NCBI GenBank assembly: GCA_016711225.1
Contig: JADJTK010000022.1
Span: 1-64,000, forward strand
Length of the DNA stretch: 64,000 bases
Reading direction: 5' to 3'
Source: Opitutaceae bacterium
GTDB taxonomy: Bacteria; Verrucomicrobiota; Verrucomicrobiia; Opitutales; Opitutaceae
Of the stretch, positions 17,742-25,968 are shown piece by piece (positions within the stretch are counted from its first letter, which is position 1; every line of letters begins with the position of its first letter). Position numbers and translations under genes: made by a program. The notes under the pieces were generated by a model. It made no database searches and was not told the DNA's origin. It saw nothing but the letters and a program-made list of their open reading frames with translations.

Positions 17742-19550
17742 ATGCTGCTTCGCTCGCTCCGCCACCACCGCCCGATCACCCTGGCCGCCGCTCGCGGAGC
17801 CCTCGGCCTGTTGCTGTCGGTACCGCTCGGAGCCCAGCCGGCGGAGACCGACGCGCAACCGGCCGCAGTGGCGGTGGCGGCCTCCCGCCGGCTCTTCATT
17901 CGCGAATACCGCGTGGAGGGCGCCACCGCGTTGCCGCGCCTGGAAGTGGAGCGGGCGGTGTATCCTTTCCTCGGCCCCGCCCGTACGCTTGAGGACGTGG
18001 ACAAGGCCTGCGAGGCGCTCATGAAGGCCTACCACGCGAAGGGTTTTCAACTCGCGGTCGTCACCGTGCCAGAAGATCAGCCCCGTACCCAGGTGGAGGC
18101 CGGCATCATCCGGCTCCAGGTGCACGAAAGGACCGTCGGCCGCTTGCGAGTGACGGGCGCACGTTTCTCCTCCCCCGAGGCGCTCAAGGCGCAGGTGCCC
18201 TCGCTGGCCGAGGGCCGGCAGCCGGACTACGACCGACTGCGGAGCGACTTCGAACGGATGCCTTCCGTGCCCGGCCGGGAGATCAAGCTCGGCATGGGGC
18301 TGGGCGTGGAGCCCGAAACGTTTGACATCGAACTGCAGGTCAAGGAGCGCCTGCCGCTGACGGCGGGGGTGGAATTGAACAATAGGTACAGTGCCGATAC
18401 CACCCGACTGCGACTCAACGGTTCGCTCGGGCTCAACAATCTCTGGCAGGCCGGCCACACCGTCGGGCTGAGCTACCAGACCGCGCCCCAGGAACCTTCG
18501 GAGGTGGAGGTGTTTTCCGGTTACTACCTGCTGCCCATGCCGGGATGGAAAGGCGCGAGCCTGTTGCTGCAGGGGACCAAGCAGAACAGCGATGTCTCCA
18601 CCCTCGGCAATGTTGCCGTCACCAGCCGGGGCACGACGCTCGGGTGGCGTATGATCCAGTCGCTGCCCGCCCCGGAACACCCGGAGGAAGAGGACGAGCA
18701 AGAGCGCCGATTTGCAGCGGGCGAGGCGATTCGCCGGATCCGTTTCTACCATTCGCTCAGTTATGGTTTCGACTACAAGCGCACGGCCCAGCGCTTGGAG
18801 CTGCCCCCCCGCGATCCGGACGGCGAGGGCGCTGAGGCCAAGCCCACGATCTTCTATACCCCGGTCACCCATTACCCGCTGAGTGCGACCTATAGTGCCA
18901 CTTGGTGGGGCGAGCGCCGGTATCCCGCCGCGAAGGCGCTTGCCGCCGGGAGTGGGGCCCCGGAGGCGGATGAGCCGCGTGTCGTGCGCCTCTGGACGAC
19001 AGAGCTCAATGCCGGCGCCACCCTGCACCTGCGCGGGCTGGGCAGCAGCCCGGCGGCGTTCAACGAGAGCCGCGACGATTCCGACGGTGGCTACTTCTAT
19101 TTCCGTACGGACCTTACACAGACCGTGCGCCTGCCGTGGGATTTTCAGGCCCAGGGCAAGCTGCAGGGCCAGCTCGCCGACCGGCCCCTGCTCAGCGCCG
19201 AGCAGTCCAGTGGTGGAGGTCTGGGCACGGTGCGGGGCTACCTCGAAGCCGAAGCTTCGGGTGACGATGCCGCCTTCGCCTCCCTTGAGCTGCGTAGCCC
19301 GTCGTTGCTCTCCGGGACGCGGCGGGAGTGGCGCTTCCATGCCTTCGGCGACTGGGGTTGGCTCGGCACCAAGGACCCCTCGGCCGAAGAGATTTCGCGC
19401 CGCTGGCTGCTCTCGGTCGGGGCCGGGACCCGCCTGACCCTGGGCAAGTATTTCACCGGTTCGCTCGACGTCGGGGTGCCGCTGCACGACGGCCCCCGCA
19501 CCGAGACGGGCGACGTCCAGGTCACTTTCCGCGCCGGGCTGGATTACTGA
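17742..19550 (+). CDS. TpsB outer-membrane transporter (ShlB/FhaC/HecB family)
   Basis: This 602-residue protein starts at ATG 17742, which gives a proper signal peptide (SLRHHRPITLAAARGALGLL, ending near LGAQPA); a longer frame upstream has no such signal. Residues about 50-140 form a POTRA-like domain (FIREYRVEGATALPRLEVER ... GFQLAVVTVPE). The remainder is an Omp85-type 16-strand barrel, with the diagnostic VRGY motif of loop L6 near residue 497 (GGLGTVRGYLEAE). The final residue is aromatic (AGLDY), as barrel proteins require. A charged insert (HPEEEDEQERR, near residue 310) is probably an extracellular loop. The family exports TpsA exoproteins across the outer membrane; the likely client is the huge TPS-domain protein at 25969-37859. 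ExbB, ExbD and TonB genes follow directly. Confidence 0.88.
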   Translation: MLLRSLRHHRPITLAAARGALGLLLSVPLGAQPAETDAQPAAVAVAASRRLFIREYRVEGATALPRLEVERAVYPFLGPARTLEDVDKACEALMKAYHAKGFQLAVVTVPEDQPRTQVEAGIIRLQVHERTVGRLRVTGARFSSPEALKAQVPSLAEGRQPDYDRLRSDFERMPSVPGREIKLGMGLGVEPETFDIELQVKERLPLTAGVELNNRYSADTTRLRLNGSLGLNNLWQAGHTVGLSYQTAPQEPSEVEVFSGYYLLPMPGWKGASLLLQGTKQNSDVSTLGNVAVTSRGTTLGWRMIQSLPAPEHPEEEDEQERRFAAGEAIRRIRFYHSLSYGFDYKRTAQRLELPPRDPDGEGAEAKPTIFYTPVTHYPLSATYSATWWGERRYPAAKALAAGSGAPEADEPRVVRLWTTELNAGATLHLRGLGSSPAAFNESRDDSDGGYFYFRTDLTQTVRLPWDFQAQGKLQGQLADRPLLSAEQSSGGGLGTVRGYLEAEASGDDAAFASLELRSPSLLSGTRREWRFHAFGDWGWLGTKDPSAEEISRRWLLSVGAGTRLTLGKYFTGSLDVGVPLHDGPRTETGDVQVTFRAGLDY

Positions 19551-19597
19551 CCCGCCCGCTCCACCGCTTTCCCAACACTGCACCTTCAATTCGCATC

Positions 19598-21466
19598 ATG
19601 ATCGGTAACCTCTCGACCAACCTTCGCCGGCCTGTGCTGGCTGGCCTGCTCCTCCTTTGCGGTGCCGCTTCCTCCGCCCATGCTTGGTGGGACAGCGAGT
19701 GGACCGCCCGTCGGTCGCTAACGATCGATGCGGCCGCCGCCGGCGTCACCCTCACGGCACCGCTGCAGACCCGCGCGATGCTGGTGCGCCTGCACGACGG
19801 CAATTTCGACTTCGCCACCGCGCGGCCCGATGGCGCGGATCTGCGCTTCCTCGCCGCTGACGACCAGACCGTGTTGCCGCACCGCATCGAGCGGTACGAC
19901 TCCACCCTCAACGAGGCTTTTGTCTGGGTGCAGGTGCCGGAGCTCAAGCCCGATGCGCCCGCCGCGCTGTGGTTGTACTATGGGAGTACCGCCGAGCCGC
20001 CCCCGGCACCGGTCGATCCCACCAAGGCCGTGTTCGATGGGGACACCGTGTTGGCCTATCACTTTGCCGAGAACGGCCAGCCGGCGCAGGACGCCAGCGG
20101 CATGGGAAACCACGCACAGACCGCCGGCCTACCTACCACCGGTTCGGCGATCGGAGGCGGTCTGCGCCTCGACGGCAAGACCACCGTCACCATCCCCACC
20201 GCGCAGACGCTGTTCTGGACGGAAGGCGCCACCTTTACGTGGTCGGCGTGGATCAAGTTCGGTGCGCCCCAGCCCAACGCGGTCTTCTTTAGCCGGCACG
20301 AGGGCGACAAGTTCTTTCTCCTCGGCGCGGACAACGGTGCGCCGTTCGTCGAGGTCACCCAGCTCGGCAGTACCGTGCGCAGCGCCGCCGGAGCGGCGGT
20401 ACCGGTCGGGGCGTGGCATCACCTCGCGGCGGTTGCAGCCGGGGAGACGATTACGCTCTATATCGACGGCGACGAGTATTCGACCCTCAAGGCTCCGGTG
20501 CCGGCGTTGGGCGGCCCGGCGGTGATCGGTGGCAATGGAGTCGGCGGGCTCATGAACGAGGGCGGACTCTTCACCGGCGAACTCGACGAGCTCCAAATCG
20601 CCAAGGTGGCGCGTACGCCCGCCGAGATCCGGCTCGCCGCTTCATTGCAGGGTGGCAGCAAAGTAGAGGCCGCGGTGCGCTTGGGTGCTCCCGAAGCCCC
20701 GTCGAGCATCTTCGGTTTCCTCAAGGAGGGGTATATCGGGGTAATCATCGAATCGCTCACCGTGGACGGATGGGTGGTCATCGGACTGCTCGGCGTGATG
20801 TCCGCCTTGAGCTGGGTGGTGATGATCGGCAAGGCCAGTTACCTCAACCGCGCGGTCAAGGCGAACACGGCCTTTCTGAAGGTGTGGAGCCACCTCTCGC
20901 GCGATCTCACCGCCCTGGAAAGCGCGGATGGCGGTCTCGCGGCCAAGCTCGACGACAAGGGCCGGGGCTTGTTGCGCCATTCGCCGCTCTACCGGGTGTA
21001 TCACATCGGAGTGGAGGAGATTCGGCACCGCATGCAGGCCGATGCCCAGGGTTCCTCTTCGCGGATCCTCTCCGCGCGCTCGATCGAGGCGATCCGCGCC
21101 AGCATGGACGGTGGTCTGGTGCGCGAGACGGAGAAGCTGAGCGCGCAGATGGTGCTGCTCACGATCGGCATCTCCGGCGGGCCCTTCCTCGGGCTGCTCG
21201 GCACGGTGGTGGGCGTGATGATCACCTTCGCCGCGGTGGCCGCCGCCGGCGAGGTGAACGTCAACGCCATCGCCCCCGGCATCGCCGCCGCGCTGGCCGC
21301 CACGGTGGCCGGCCTGGTCGTGGCCATCCCCGCGCTCTTTGGTTACAACTACCTGCTCACCCGCATCAAATCTACGTCGAACGACCTGCACGTCTTCATC
21401 GACGAGTTCGTCACGAAGATGGCGGAGTTCTACGCGGAAGAGTCGACGGTGGACTCGTCGCAATAA
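19598..21466 (+). CDS. exbB: ExbB/TolQ-type proton channel fused to DUF2341 and LamG-like domains
   Basis: This is a 622-residue fusion. The start ATG 19598 gives a signal peptide (RPVLAGLLLLCGAASSAHA). Residues about 28-140 are DUF2341-like (WWDSEWTARRSLTID ... LWLYYGS). About 145-350 form a LamG/concanavalin-A-like fold (VLAYHFAENG, TFTWSAWIKFG, WHHLAAVAAGETITLYIDG, ELDELQIAKVART). The C-terminal 240 residues are a MotA/TolQ/ExbB channel with three membrane segments (VVIGLLGVMSALSWVVMIG; GGPFLGLLGTVVGVMITFAA; GIAAALAATVAGLVVAIPAL). ExbB passes proton-motive force to TonB. The large periplasmic ectodomain is unlike E. coli ExbB, but this DUF2341 fusion is known in several phyla. It sits 47 bp after tpsB and is followed 9 bp later by exbD. 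Confidence 0.9.
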   Translation: MIGNLSTNLRRPVLAGLLLLCGAASSAHAWWDSEWTARRSLTIDAAAAGVTLTAPLQTRAMLVRLHDGNFDFATARPDGADLRFLAADDQTVLPHRIERYDSTLNEAFVWVQVPELKPDAPAALWLYYGSTAEPPPAPVDPTKAVFDGDTVLAYHFAENGQPAQDASGMGNHAQTAGLPTTGSAIGGGLRLDGKTTVTIPTAQTLFWTEGATFTWSAWIKFGAPQPNAVFFSRHEGDKFFLLGADNGAPFVEVTQLGSTVRSAAGAAVPVGAWHHLAAVAAGETITLYIDGDEYSTLKAPVPALGGPAVIGGNGVGGLMNEGGLFTGELDELQIAKVARTPAEIRLAASLQGGSKVEAAVRLGAPEAPSSIFGFLKEGYIGVIIESLTVDGWVVIGLLGVMSALSWVVMIGKASYLNRAVKANTAFLKVWSHLSRDLTALESADGGLAAKLDDKGRGLLRHSPLYRVYHIGVEEIRHRMQADAQGSSSRILSARSIEAIRASMDGGLVRETEKLSAQMVLLTIGISGGPFLGLLGTVVGVMITFAAVAAAGEVNVNAIAPGIAAALAATVAGLVVAIPALFGYNYLLTRIKSTSNDLHVFIDEFVTKMAEFYAEESTVDSSQ

Positions 21467-21475
21467 AGGAGATCC

Positions 21476-21883
21476 ATGCAAGTCCAATCCGAGGAAAAAC
21501 CCTACGACGACATCAACATCACGCCGATGGTCGACCTGACCTTCGTGCTGCTGGTCATCTTCATCCTCATGTGCACGGCGTCCGTGGCGGGCACCAAGGT
21601 GAACCTGCCCAAGGGCGGGGCGGCCACGAAGTCCATGACTGCGCCCAAGACCAAGGCGATCTCCGTCAATAACGAGGGCAAGATCTTCCTGGAAACCCAG
21701 GCGGTCACGCTCGCCGAGCTCGAGCAGCGACTCGGCGCGATGAAGGCCGTCGGCGAGTTCCCGGTCGTCATCCGCGGCGACAGCGTCACCCAGTACCAAT
21801 CCGTGATGGACGTGATCAACGTCGTCGGCGGCCTGGGCATCTCGCAGGTGGGCTTGGCCACCAAACCCTCCGGCTCCAAGTAG
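21476..21883 (+). CDS. exbD: ExbD/TolR biopolymer transport protein
   Basis: This 135-residue protein is preceded by a strong AAAGGAG ribosome-binding site. It has the short cytoplasmic N-terminus, a single membrane helix beginning NITPMVDLTFVLLVIFIL with the essential proton-relay Asp (D20), and a periplasmic domain ending in the VIRGDSVTQYQSVMDVI region typical of ExbD/TolR. It works with the upstream ExbB and downstream TonB at the inner membrane. It begins 9 bp after exbB and ends 18 bp before tonB, so the three form one operon. Confidence 0.95.
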   Translation: MQVQSEEKPYDDINITPMVDLTFVLLVIFILMCTASVAGTKVNLPKGGAATKSMTAPKTKAISVNNEGKIFLETQAVTLAELEQRLGAMKAVGEFPVVIRGDSVTQYQSVMDVINVVGGLGISQVGLATKPSGSK

Positions 21884-21901
21884 CCGGGAACCGTCACGCC
21901 C

Positions 21902-22597
21902 ATGACCAATTTCGAATACGAGAGCGAGGAGCGTGGTTTCTTCCAGCGCTTCGGTCTGGTGATCGGCATCGCCGTGGTGGGCGCGGTGGTCGGCGGCATC
22001 CTGGTGGTGGGGCCGATGATGGCGAAGGCCAAGCCCAAGCGCGCGGTGCAGGTCACCGAGGTGCGGATTTTCACACCGCCCCCCGTCACACCGCCCCCGC
22101 CTCCGCCGCCCGAGCAGAAGCTCGAGGAGAAGATGGACGAGCAGGCGCAGGTGGACGAGTTCGAGGAGAAGCCCGACGATACACCGGCGGCCCCGGTCGA
22201 TGCCAGCATCTCCACGGGGATCAAAGGCCCCGGAGCCGACACGTTCGGCCTCTCGAGCCGCAGCAAGAAGGGTTTTCTTGATGGCGACGGCTCCGGCCAG
22301 GCCAAGCGCGCCCGTAGCAAGTACGGCTGGTATGCCGCCCAGGTGCAGCGCACGCTGCGCGACGCGCTGCAGAGCCACCGCCGCACTCGCTCGGCCGACT
22401 TCACCGTCGAGGTGAAGATCTGGCCGGACAAGACTGGCCGGGTGGAGCGCGCGAAGGTGGTCGGTACCACGGGCGACAAGGCCGTCGATGCCGCACTCGC
22501 CACCGAGATTCTTCCGGGGCTCCAACTGCAGGAGCCGCCGCCGGCCGGCCTGAAGCTGCCGATCAACCTTCGTTTCACGGCGCGGAGGCCGACCTGA
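21902..22597 (+). CDS. tonB: TonB-family energy transducer
   Basis: This 231-residue protein has one N-terminal membrane helix (about residues 20-40, LVIGIAVVGAVVGGILVVGP). A periplasm-spanning Pro-rich stretch (FTPPPVTPPPPPPPEQ) is followed by an acidic linker and a C-terminal TonB-like domain (about 140-231, YAAQVQRTLRDALQSHRRTR, then VEVKIWPDKTGRVERAKVV). TonB carries energy from ExbBD to outer-membrane proteins. There is no TonB-dependent receptor in the cluster; the nearby outer-membrane proteins are TpsB and a porin, which makes its client unclear. Confidence 0.88.
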   Translation: MTNFEYESEERGFFQRFGLVIGIAVVGAVVGGILVVGPMMAKAKPKRAVQVTEVRIFTPPPVTPPPPPPPEQKLEEKMDEQAQVDEFEEKPDDTPAAPVDASISTGIKGPGADTFGLSSRSKKGFLDGDGSGQAKRARSKYGWYAAQVQRTLRDALQSHRRTRSADFTVEVKIWPDKTGRVERAKVVGTTGDKAVDAALATEILPGLQLQEPPPAGLKLPINLRFTARRPT

Positions 22598-22639
22598 GCC
22601 CTGATGATGCCTACGCCTGCATCATTTCGATTGGGATTC

Positions 22640-22915
22640 GTAACTGGACGGCGCAGCCGTTCAGGCGGTACGTGTTTCCCCGTAGCTGGACGGCGGAGCC
22701 GTTCAGCCCTGCGCTGCCCCGGTTGCACGTATCTCCAGACCCGTGAGACCGCATTGCCTGGTGGGGCGGGCTTTATGCCCGCCAGTCTGGCAGGCGAGCG
22801 GATGGCGGGCGTAAAGCCCGCCCCACCATCCTCCGACCAGCAGGCGCGGACGCCTGCGCTACGTGCGTTGCGGGCATGCCTGCCTGCGCCACGTCGACCG
22901 ATTCTCTCCTGAACC
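22640..22915. repeat. REP-like palindromes between tonB and the porin gene
   Basis: Two tandem copies of a CTGGACGGCG(C/G)AGCCGTTCAG hairpin (about 22647-22710) are followed by a large inverted repeat. Its arms are GGTGGGGCGGGCTTTATGCC (about 22759) and GGCGTAAAGCCCGCCCCACC (about 22807-22828). A GGCGCGGACGCCTGCGCTACG segment follows. The gap contains no gene. The inverted repeat could act as a mRNA-stabilising or terminating structure inside the operon. Confidence 0.7.
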
Positions 22916-22933
22916 ATCCAAACACCGGTTTTC

Positions 22934-24883
22934 ATGTCCCGAGCCCAACGCCGTTTCTCCCGACCGAAGGTTATGCTGCGCTCCGCGCTTTGTGCTGCGC
23001 TGCTGGCCAGCGCTGCTGCCACCACGGCCGCGCAGGATGCCGCTTCCGTCACCCCGCCTCCCAGCGTGACGCTCGAGCTGATCGAGCGCCTTGCCGCCAG
23101 TGGGTTCCTCAAGCCCGAGGATGCCGCCTCGATGCGTGCCCGGGCCGAACAGGAGACGCGCGCGGCCGTGGCCGAGCTGGCCGCGGCTCGCGTATCCGCC
23201 GAGGAGGCCGCCCGGCTCGCGTTGGAGGCCGCCCAGCAGGTGCGGGCCCAGCTCGCGCTGCTCGAGGGGGCGGGCTCTTCGGCTCCGCAGTTGGCCGGAG
23301 CGCGCCTTCAGGCCGAGCAGGCCGCCCAACGCGCGGAGCTCGCCGCGACCCGCACCCGCGCGAGCTTGGCCGCCGTGGCCCGGTACGCCGAGGCTGGTGA
23401 CGCAGGCGCCGGACCGATCGCCGACGACACCGTGCGCGTGACTTACGTCCCCGAGGTGGTGAAGGAGCAACTGCGCGAGGAGATCCGTCAGCAGGTGATG
23501 GCGCAGGCCTACGAGGAGAAGTGGGCGGCGCCGCGGGCGTATCCGGACTGGTTGAGCCGCTTCAAGTTCTCCGCCGACGTGCGCGGCCGCTACGAGGGCA
23601 TCTATTATCCGACCGGCAACGACATCCAGGGCTCCCCTGCGAACTTCAATTCGGTCAACACCGGCTCGCCCTTCGACCTGAGCAATGTCGCGACCTATCT
23701 GCCCCTCTACAACGTCGACCAGGACCGCCAGCGCATGCGCCTGCGGGTGCGGCTGGGCGTGGCGGGCGACCTGGGCGACGGCTTCACCGCCGGTCTGCGC
23801 CTCGCAACCGGCGACAGCAACAGCCCGGTCTCCCCGAACCAGTCGCTCACCGGCCAGTTCAGCAAGTACTCGATCTGGCTGGATCGCGGATTCCTTCGGT
23901 ACGAGCGTGGGCTGGGGGAGGGCGGTACTCTCGCGATGTTCGTCGGCCGTTTCGACAACCCCTTCTTTGCCACGGACCTGATCTGGGACGACGACCTTGG
24001 CCTCGACGGTGGGGCGATCAAGGCCAGCAAGAGGTTCGGTCGTTTTTCGCCCTTCGTCACCGCCGGCATCTTCCCCATCTACAACACCGACCTGAATTTC
24101 GCCTCGAACAGACCGGACAAGTTCGCGAGCACGGACAAGTGGCTCTACGGAGCGCAGCTGGGCACGAGCGTGCAGATCGCCAAGGACTTCAAGTTCACTC
24201 TCGCCGGTGCGCTCTATCAGTTCGGCGGAGTCGAAGGCCGGCTCTCCACGCCCTACACTCCGCTCACGTCGTCGGATGCCGGCGACACCGATGCCACGCG
24301 GCCGAGCTTTGCCCAGAAGGGCAACACCTACATGCCGCTGCGGTTGATCGACAACTCGACCGCGCTCAACAATTACGGAGCGAACTCGCAATACCAGTAC
24401 TTCGGCCTCGCTACGCCGTTCCGCGAGGTGGCGGTGACCGCCAAGCTCGACTACGACCATTTCCAGCCCTTCCAACTTTCGCTGATGGGCGAGTACGTGC
24501 GCAACACCGAGTTCGACGCCGCAGCGATCGGGGGCAAGGCCGTGAACAACTTTGTCGACTCGAAGCATGTAGCGGAGACGTTCTACGGCGGCGACACGGG
24601 CTGGATGGTTGCCCTCAAGTTTGGCCAGCTCGCGCTGCAGAAACGCTGGGACTGGAACATGACCGTGGGCTATCGCCGGCTGGAATCCGACGCGGTGATC
24701 GACGGCTTCGCCGACTCCGACTTCGGCGGCGGCGGCACCAATCTCAAGGGCTACACCCTCGGCGCCAATGTCGCGCTTTCGCCGCGGGTCTGGTTCGGCC
24801 TGCGCTGGCTCTCCGCCGAGCAGGTCTCCGGCTCCACCTTCAAGAACGACACCCTCCAGTTCGACCTCAACGGAAAGTTCTGA
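22934..24883 (+). CDS. Putative outer-membrane porin with coiled-coil N-terminus
   Basis: This 649-residue protein has a signal peptide (VMLRSALCAALLASAAATTAA). A long Ala/Glu-rich helical region follows (about residues 55-150, ARAEQETRAAVAELAAARV...), likely a periplasmic coiled coil or a cell-wall-binding arm. The rest matches the putative porin family (Porin_5-like): FSADVRGRYEGIYYPTGND, RMRLRVRLGVAGDLGDGFTA, GRFDNPFFATDLIWDDDLG, TAKLDYDHFQPFQLSLMGEY, and a last strand ending LQFDLNGKF. The terminal Phe fits a BAM substrate. It probably forms a diffusion channel; the substrate is unknown. It lies in the TpsB-ExbBD-TonB-TpsA gene run, and the next frame begins three bases after its stop. 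Confidence 0.82.
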   Translation: MSRAQRRFSRPKVMLRSALCAALLASAAATTAAQDAASVTPPPSVTLELIERLAASGFLKPEDAASMRARAEQETRAAVAELAAARVSAEEAARLALEAAQQVRAQLALLEGAGSSAPQLAGARLQAEQAAQRAELAATRTRASLAAVARYAEAGDAGAGPIADDTVRVTYVPEVVKEQLREEIRQQVMAQAYEEKWAAPRAYPDWLSRFKFSADVRGRYEGIYYPTGNDIQGSPANFNSVNTGSPFDLSNVATYLPLYNVDQDRQRMRLRVRLGVAGDLGDGFTAGLRLATGDSNSPVSPNQSLTGQFSKYSIWLDRGFLRYERGLGEGGTLAMFVGRFDNPFFATDLIWDDDLGLDGGAIKASKRFGRFSPFVTAGIFPIYNTDLNFASNRPDKFASTDKWLYGAQLGTSVQIAKDFKFTLAGALYQFGGVEGRLSTPYTPLTSSDAGDTDATRPSFAQKGNTYMPLRLIDNSTALNNYGANSQYQYFGLATPFREVAVTAKLDYDHFQPFQLSLMGEYVRNTEFDAAAIGGKAVNNFVDSKHVAETFYGGDTGWMVALKFGQLALQKRWDWNMTVGYRRLESDAVIDGFADSDFGGGGTNLKGYTLGANVALSPRVWFGLRWLSAEQVSGSTFKNDTLQFDLNGKF

Positions 24884-24885
24884 CC

Positions 24886-24987
24886 ATGAATACTGTCATC
24901 AATTTCAGTCGGTCGCTGCGCCGACTCTGTCGCGTTTGAGTTCCGGGATCAGGTTCGACCGAGTGGCTCAGCCCCGTTCCGAGGTAG
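24886..24987 (+). other. Orphan 5' end: possible original start of the coiled-coil gene
   Basis: An ATG three bases after the porin stop opens MNTVINFSRSLRRLCRV and then stops at 24937-24939. The same frame meets a TAG at 24985-24987, immediately before the GTG at which the coiled-coil gene can restart. The shared frame, tight operon spacing and repeat-like CTCTGGAGGGCGGCCG sequence suggest that the original signal-peptide coding region was interrupted. It may instead be a short leader peptide. Confidence 0.4.
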
Positions 24988-25671
24988 GTGGTCTCTGGAG
25001 GGCGGCCGTTTCCGGGGTTTGGCGTTGGTGAATGGCGTTTGGCCGTTTGGTGCCTCCTCTCTTCCGGTACTGCAATTCTTGGTGTGCTGCTCGCCGGTTC
25101 CGCCTTCGCCGCCGAACCCGGCGGCGATGCCCAGGCACGCGAGAAGTTGCGCACCGTGTCGCTGCGGTTGCGCGACGTCGAAACCGAGCGCGACACCCTC
25201 AAGACCGCTCGCGACACCCTCGCCGAGGAGAACAAGAAACTGGCCGACCAGTTGGCCGCCTTGCAGAAGCAGACGGTCGCAGACGGCGTTACCCTCAACA
25301 AATTGAAGACGGAGCTCGGCAACAAGTTGTCGGAGCGGGAGGAGTCGATCGCCGATCTTCAGACCGAGCTCAAGACCGAGCGCGAGCGTCTCGCCCAATC
25401 GCAGGCGCTGGCCGAGGAACGTGAGACGGCCCGGTTGCGACTGGTGGAGGCCAAGCAGGTGGTCGAGAACACTCTCGCCGCCCGCGAGACGCAGAATATC
25501 GAGCTCTACCGCACCGCCAACGAGATCCTGGGGCGCTACGAGAGGTTCGGCTTCGGTGAGGCGATTGCAGCCAAGGAGCCCTTCGTCGGTCTCACCCGCA
25601 CCAAGCTAGAGAATCTGGTGCAAGGGTACCGGGATGCGCTGCTCAAACAGCGCGCGCAGGCCAAGCTGTGA
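24988..25671 (+). CDS. Exported coiled-coil protein of TPS/TonB cluster
   Basis: Up to 227 residues. The start is uncertain: GTG at 24988 has no good ribosome-binding site, but the frame contains a plausible signal peptide (GTAILGVLLAGSAFAAEP). The mature protein is almost entirely heptad-rich coiled coil (residues about 50-185, such as LRLRDVETERDTLKTARDTL and NKLKTELGNKLSERE). A short globular end carries NEILGRYERFGFGEAIAAKEPFVGLTRTKLENLVQGYRD. No family is recognised; it recalls periplasmic coiled-coil adaptor or spacer proteins. Its place between porin and TpsA suggests a role in the same export apparatus. The 5' end may be damaged (see the adjacent entry). Confidence 0.7.
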   Translation: MVSGGRPFPGFGVGEWRLAVWCLLSSGTAILGVLLAGSAFAAEPGGDAQAREKLRTVSLRLRDVETERDTLKTARDTLAEENKKLADQLAALQKQTVADGVTLNKLKTELGNKLSEREESIADLQTELKTERERLAQSQALAEERETARLRLVEAKQVVENTLAARETQNIELYRTANEILGRYERFGFGEAIAAKEPFVGLTRTKLENLVQGYRDALLKQRAQAKL

Positions 25672-25675
25672 CAGT

Positions 25676-25966
25676 TGGGGGAAATCTCAAAACGCCACTC
25701 TTCAAACGCCAAGCCAGAAACGCGGACGGATGGCGCTGAACTTCGATCATCCTGAGCCTGCGCGATCCGACCGGTATCAGGCCCGAAGACCGCCCACCGT
25801 CCACCGCGCCTTCTGCCTGTTCTCCGTACGTCTCTCTCTGTGTTCTCCTCCGCCTCAGTGCCCTTTGTGACAGGACTGGTTTAGCGTTCAGGGTTCAGGG
25901 TTTCAGCGTTCCGCCTTCCGCTTTCAGGGTTCTGCCTTCTGCACTTCATCTTCTGCCTTCCTTCCG
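25676..25966. repeat. Repeat-filled gap before the TpsA gene
   Basis: This contains inverted copies of two window-wide families: CTCTGTGTTCTCCTCCGCCTCAGTGCCCTTTGTGAC (about 25837-25870) and GTTCAGGGTTCAGGGTTTCAGCGTTC...CTTCTGCC (about 25885-25955). No promoter motif or Shine-Dalgarno is obvious before the ATG at 25969. Confidence 0.6.
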
Positions 25967-25968
25967 TC

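Noticed and set aside
17724..19589. Minus-strand open frame of 621 codons opposite TpsB
   Set aside because: Composition is His/Arg/Gly-rich with no family pattern, while the plus strand has POTRA and VRGY features.
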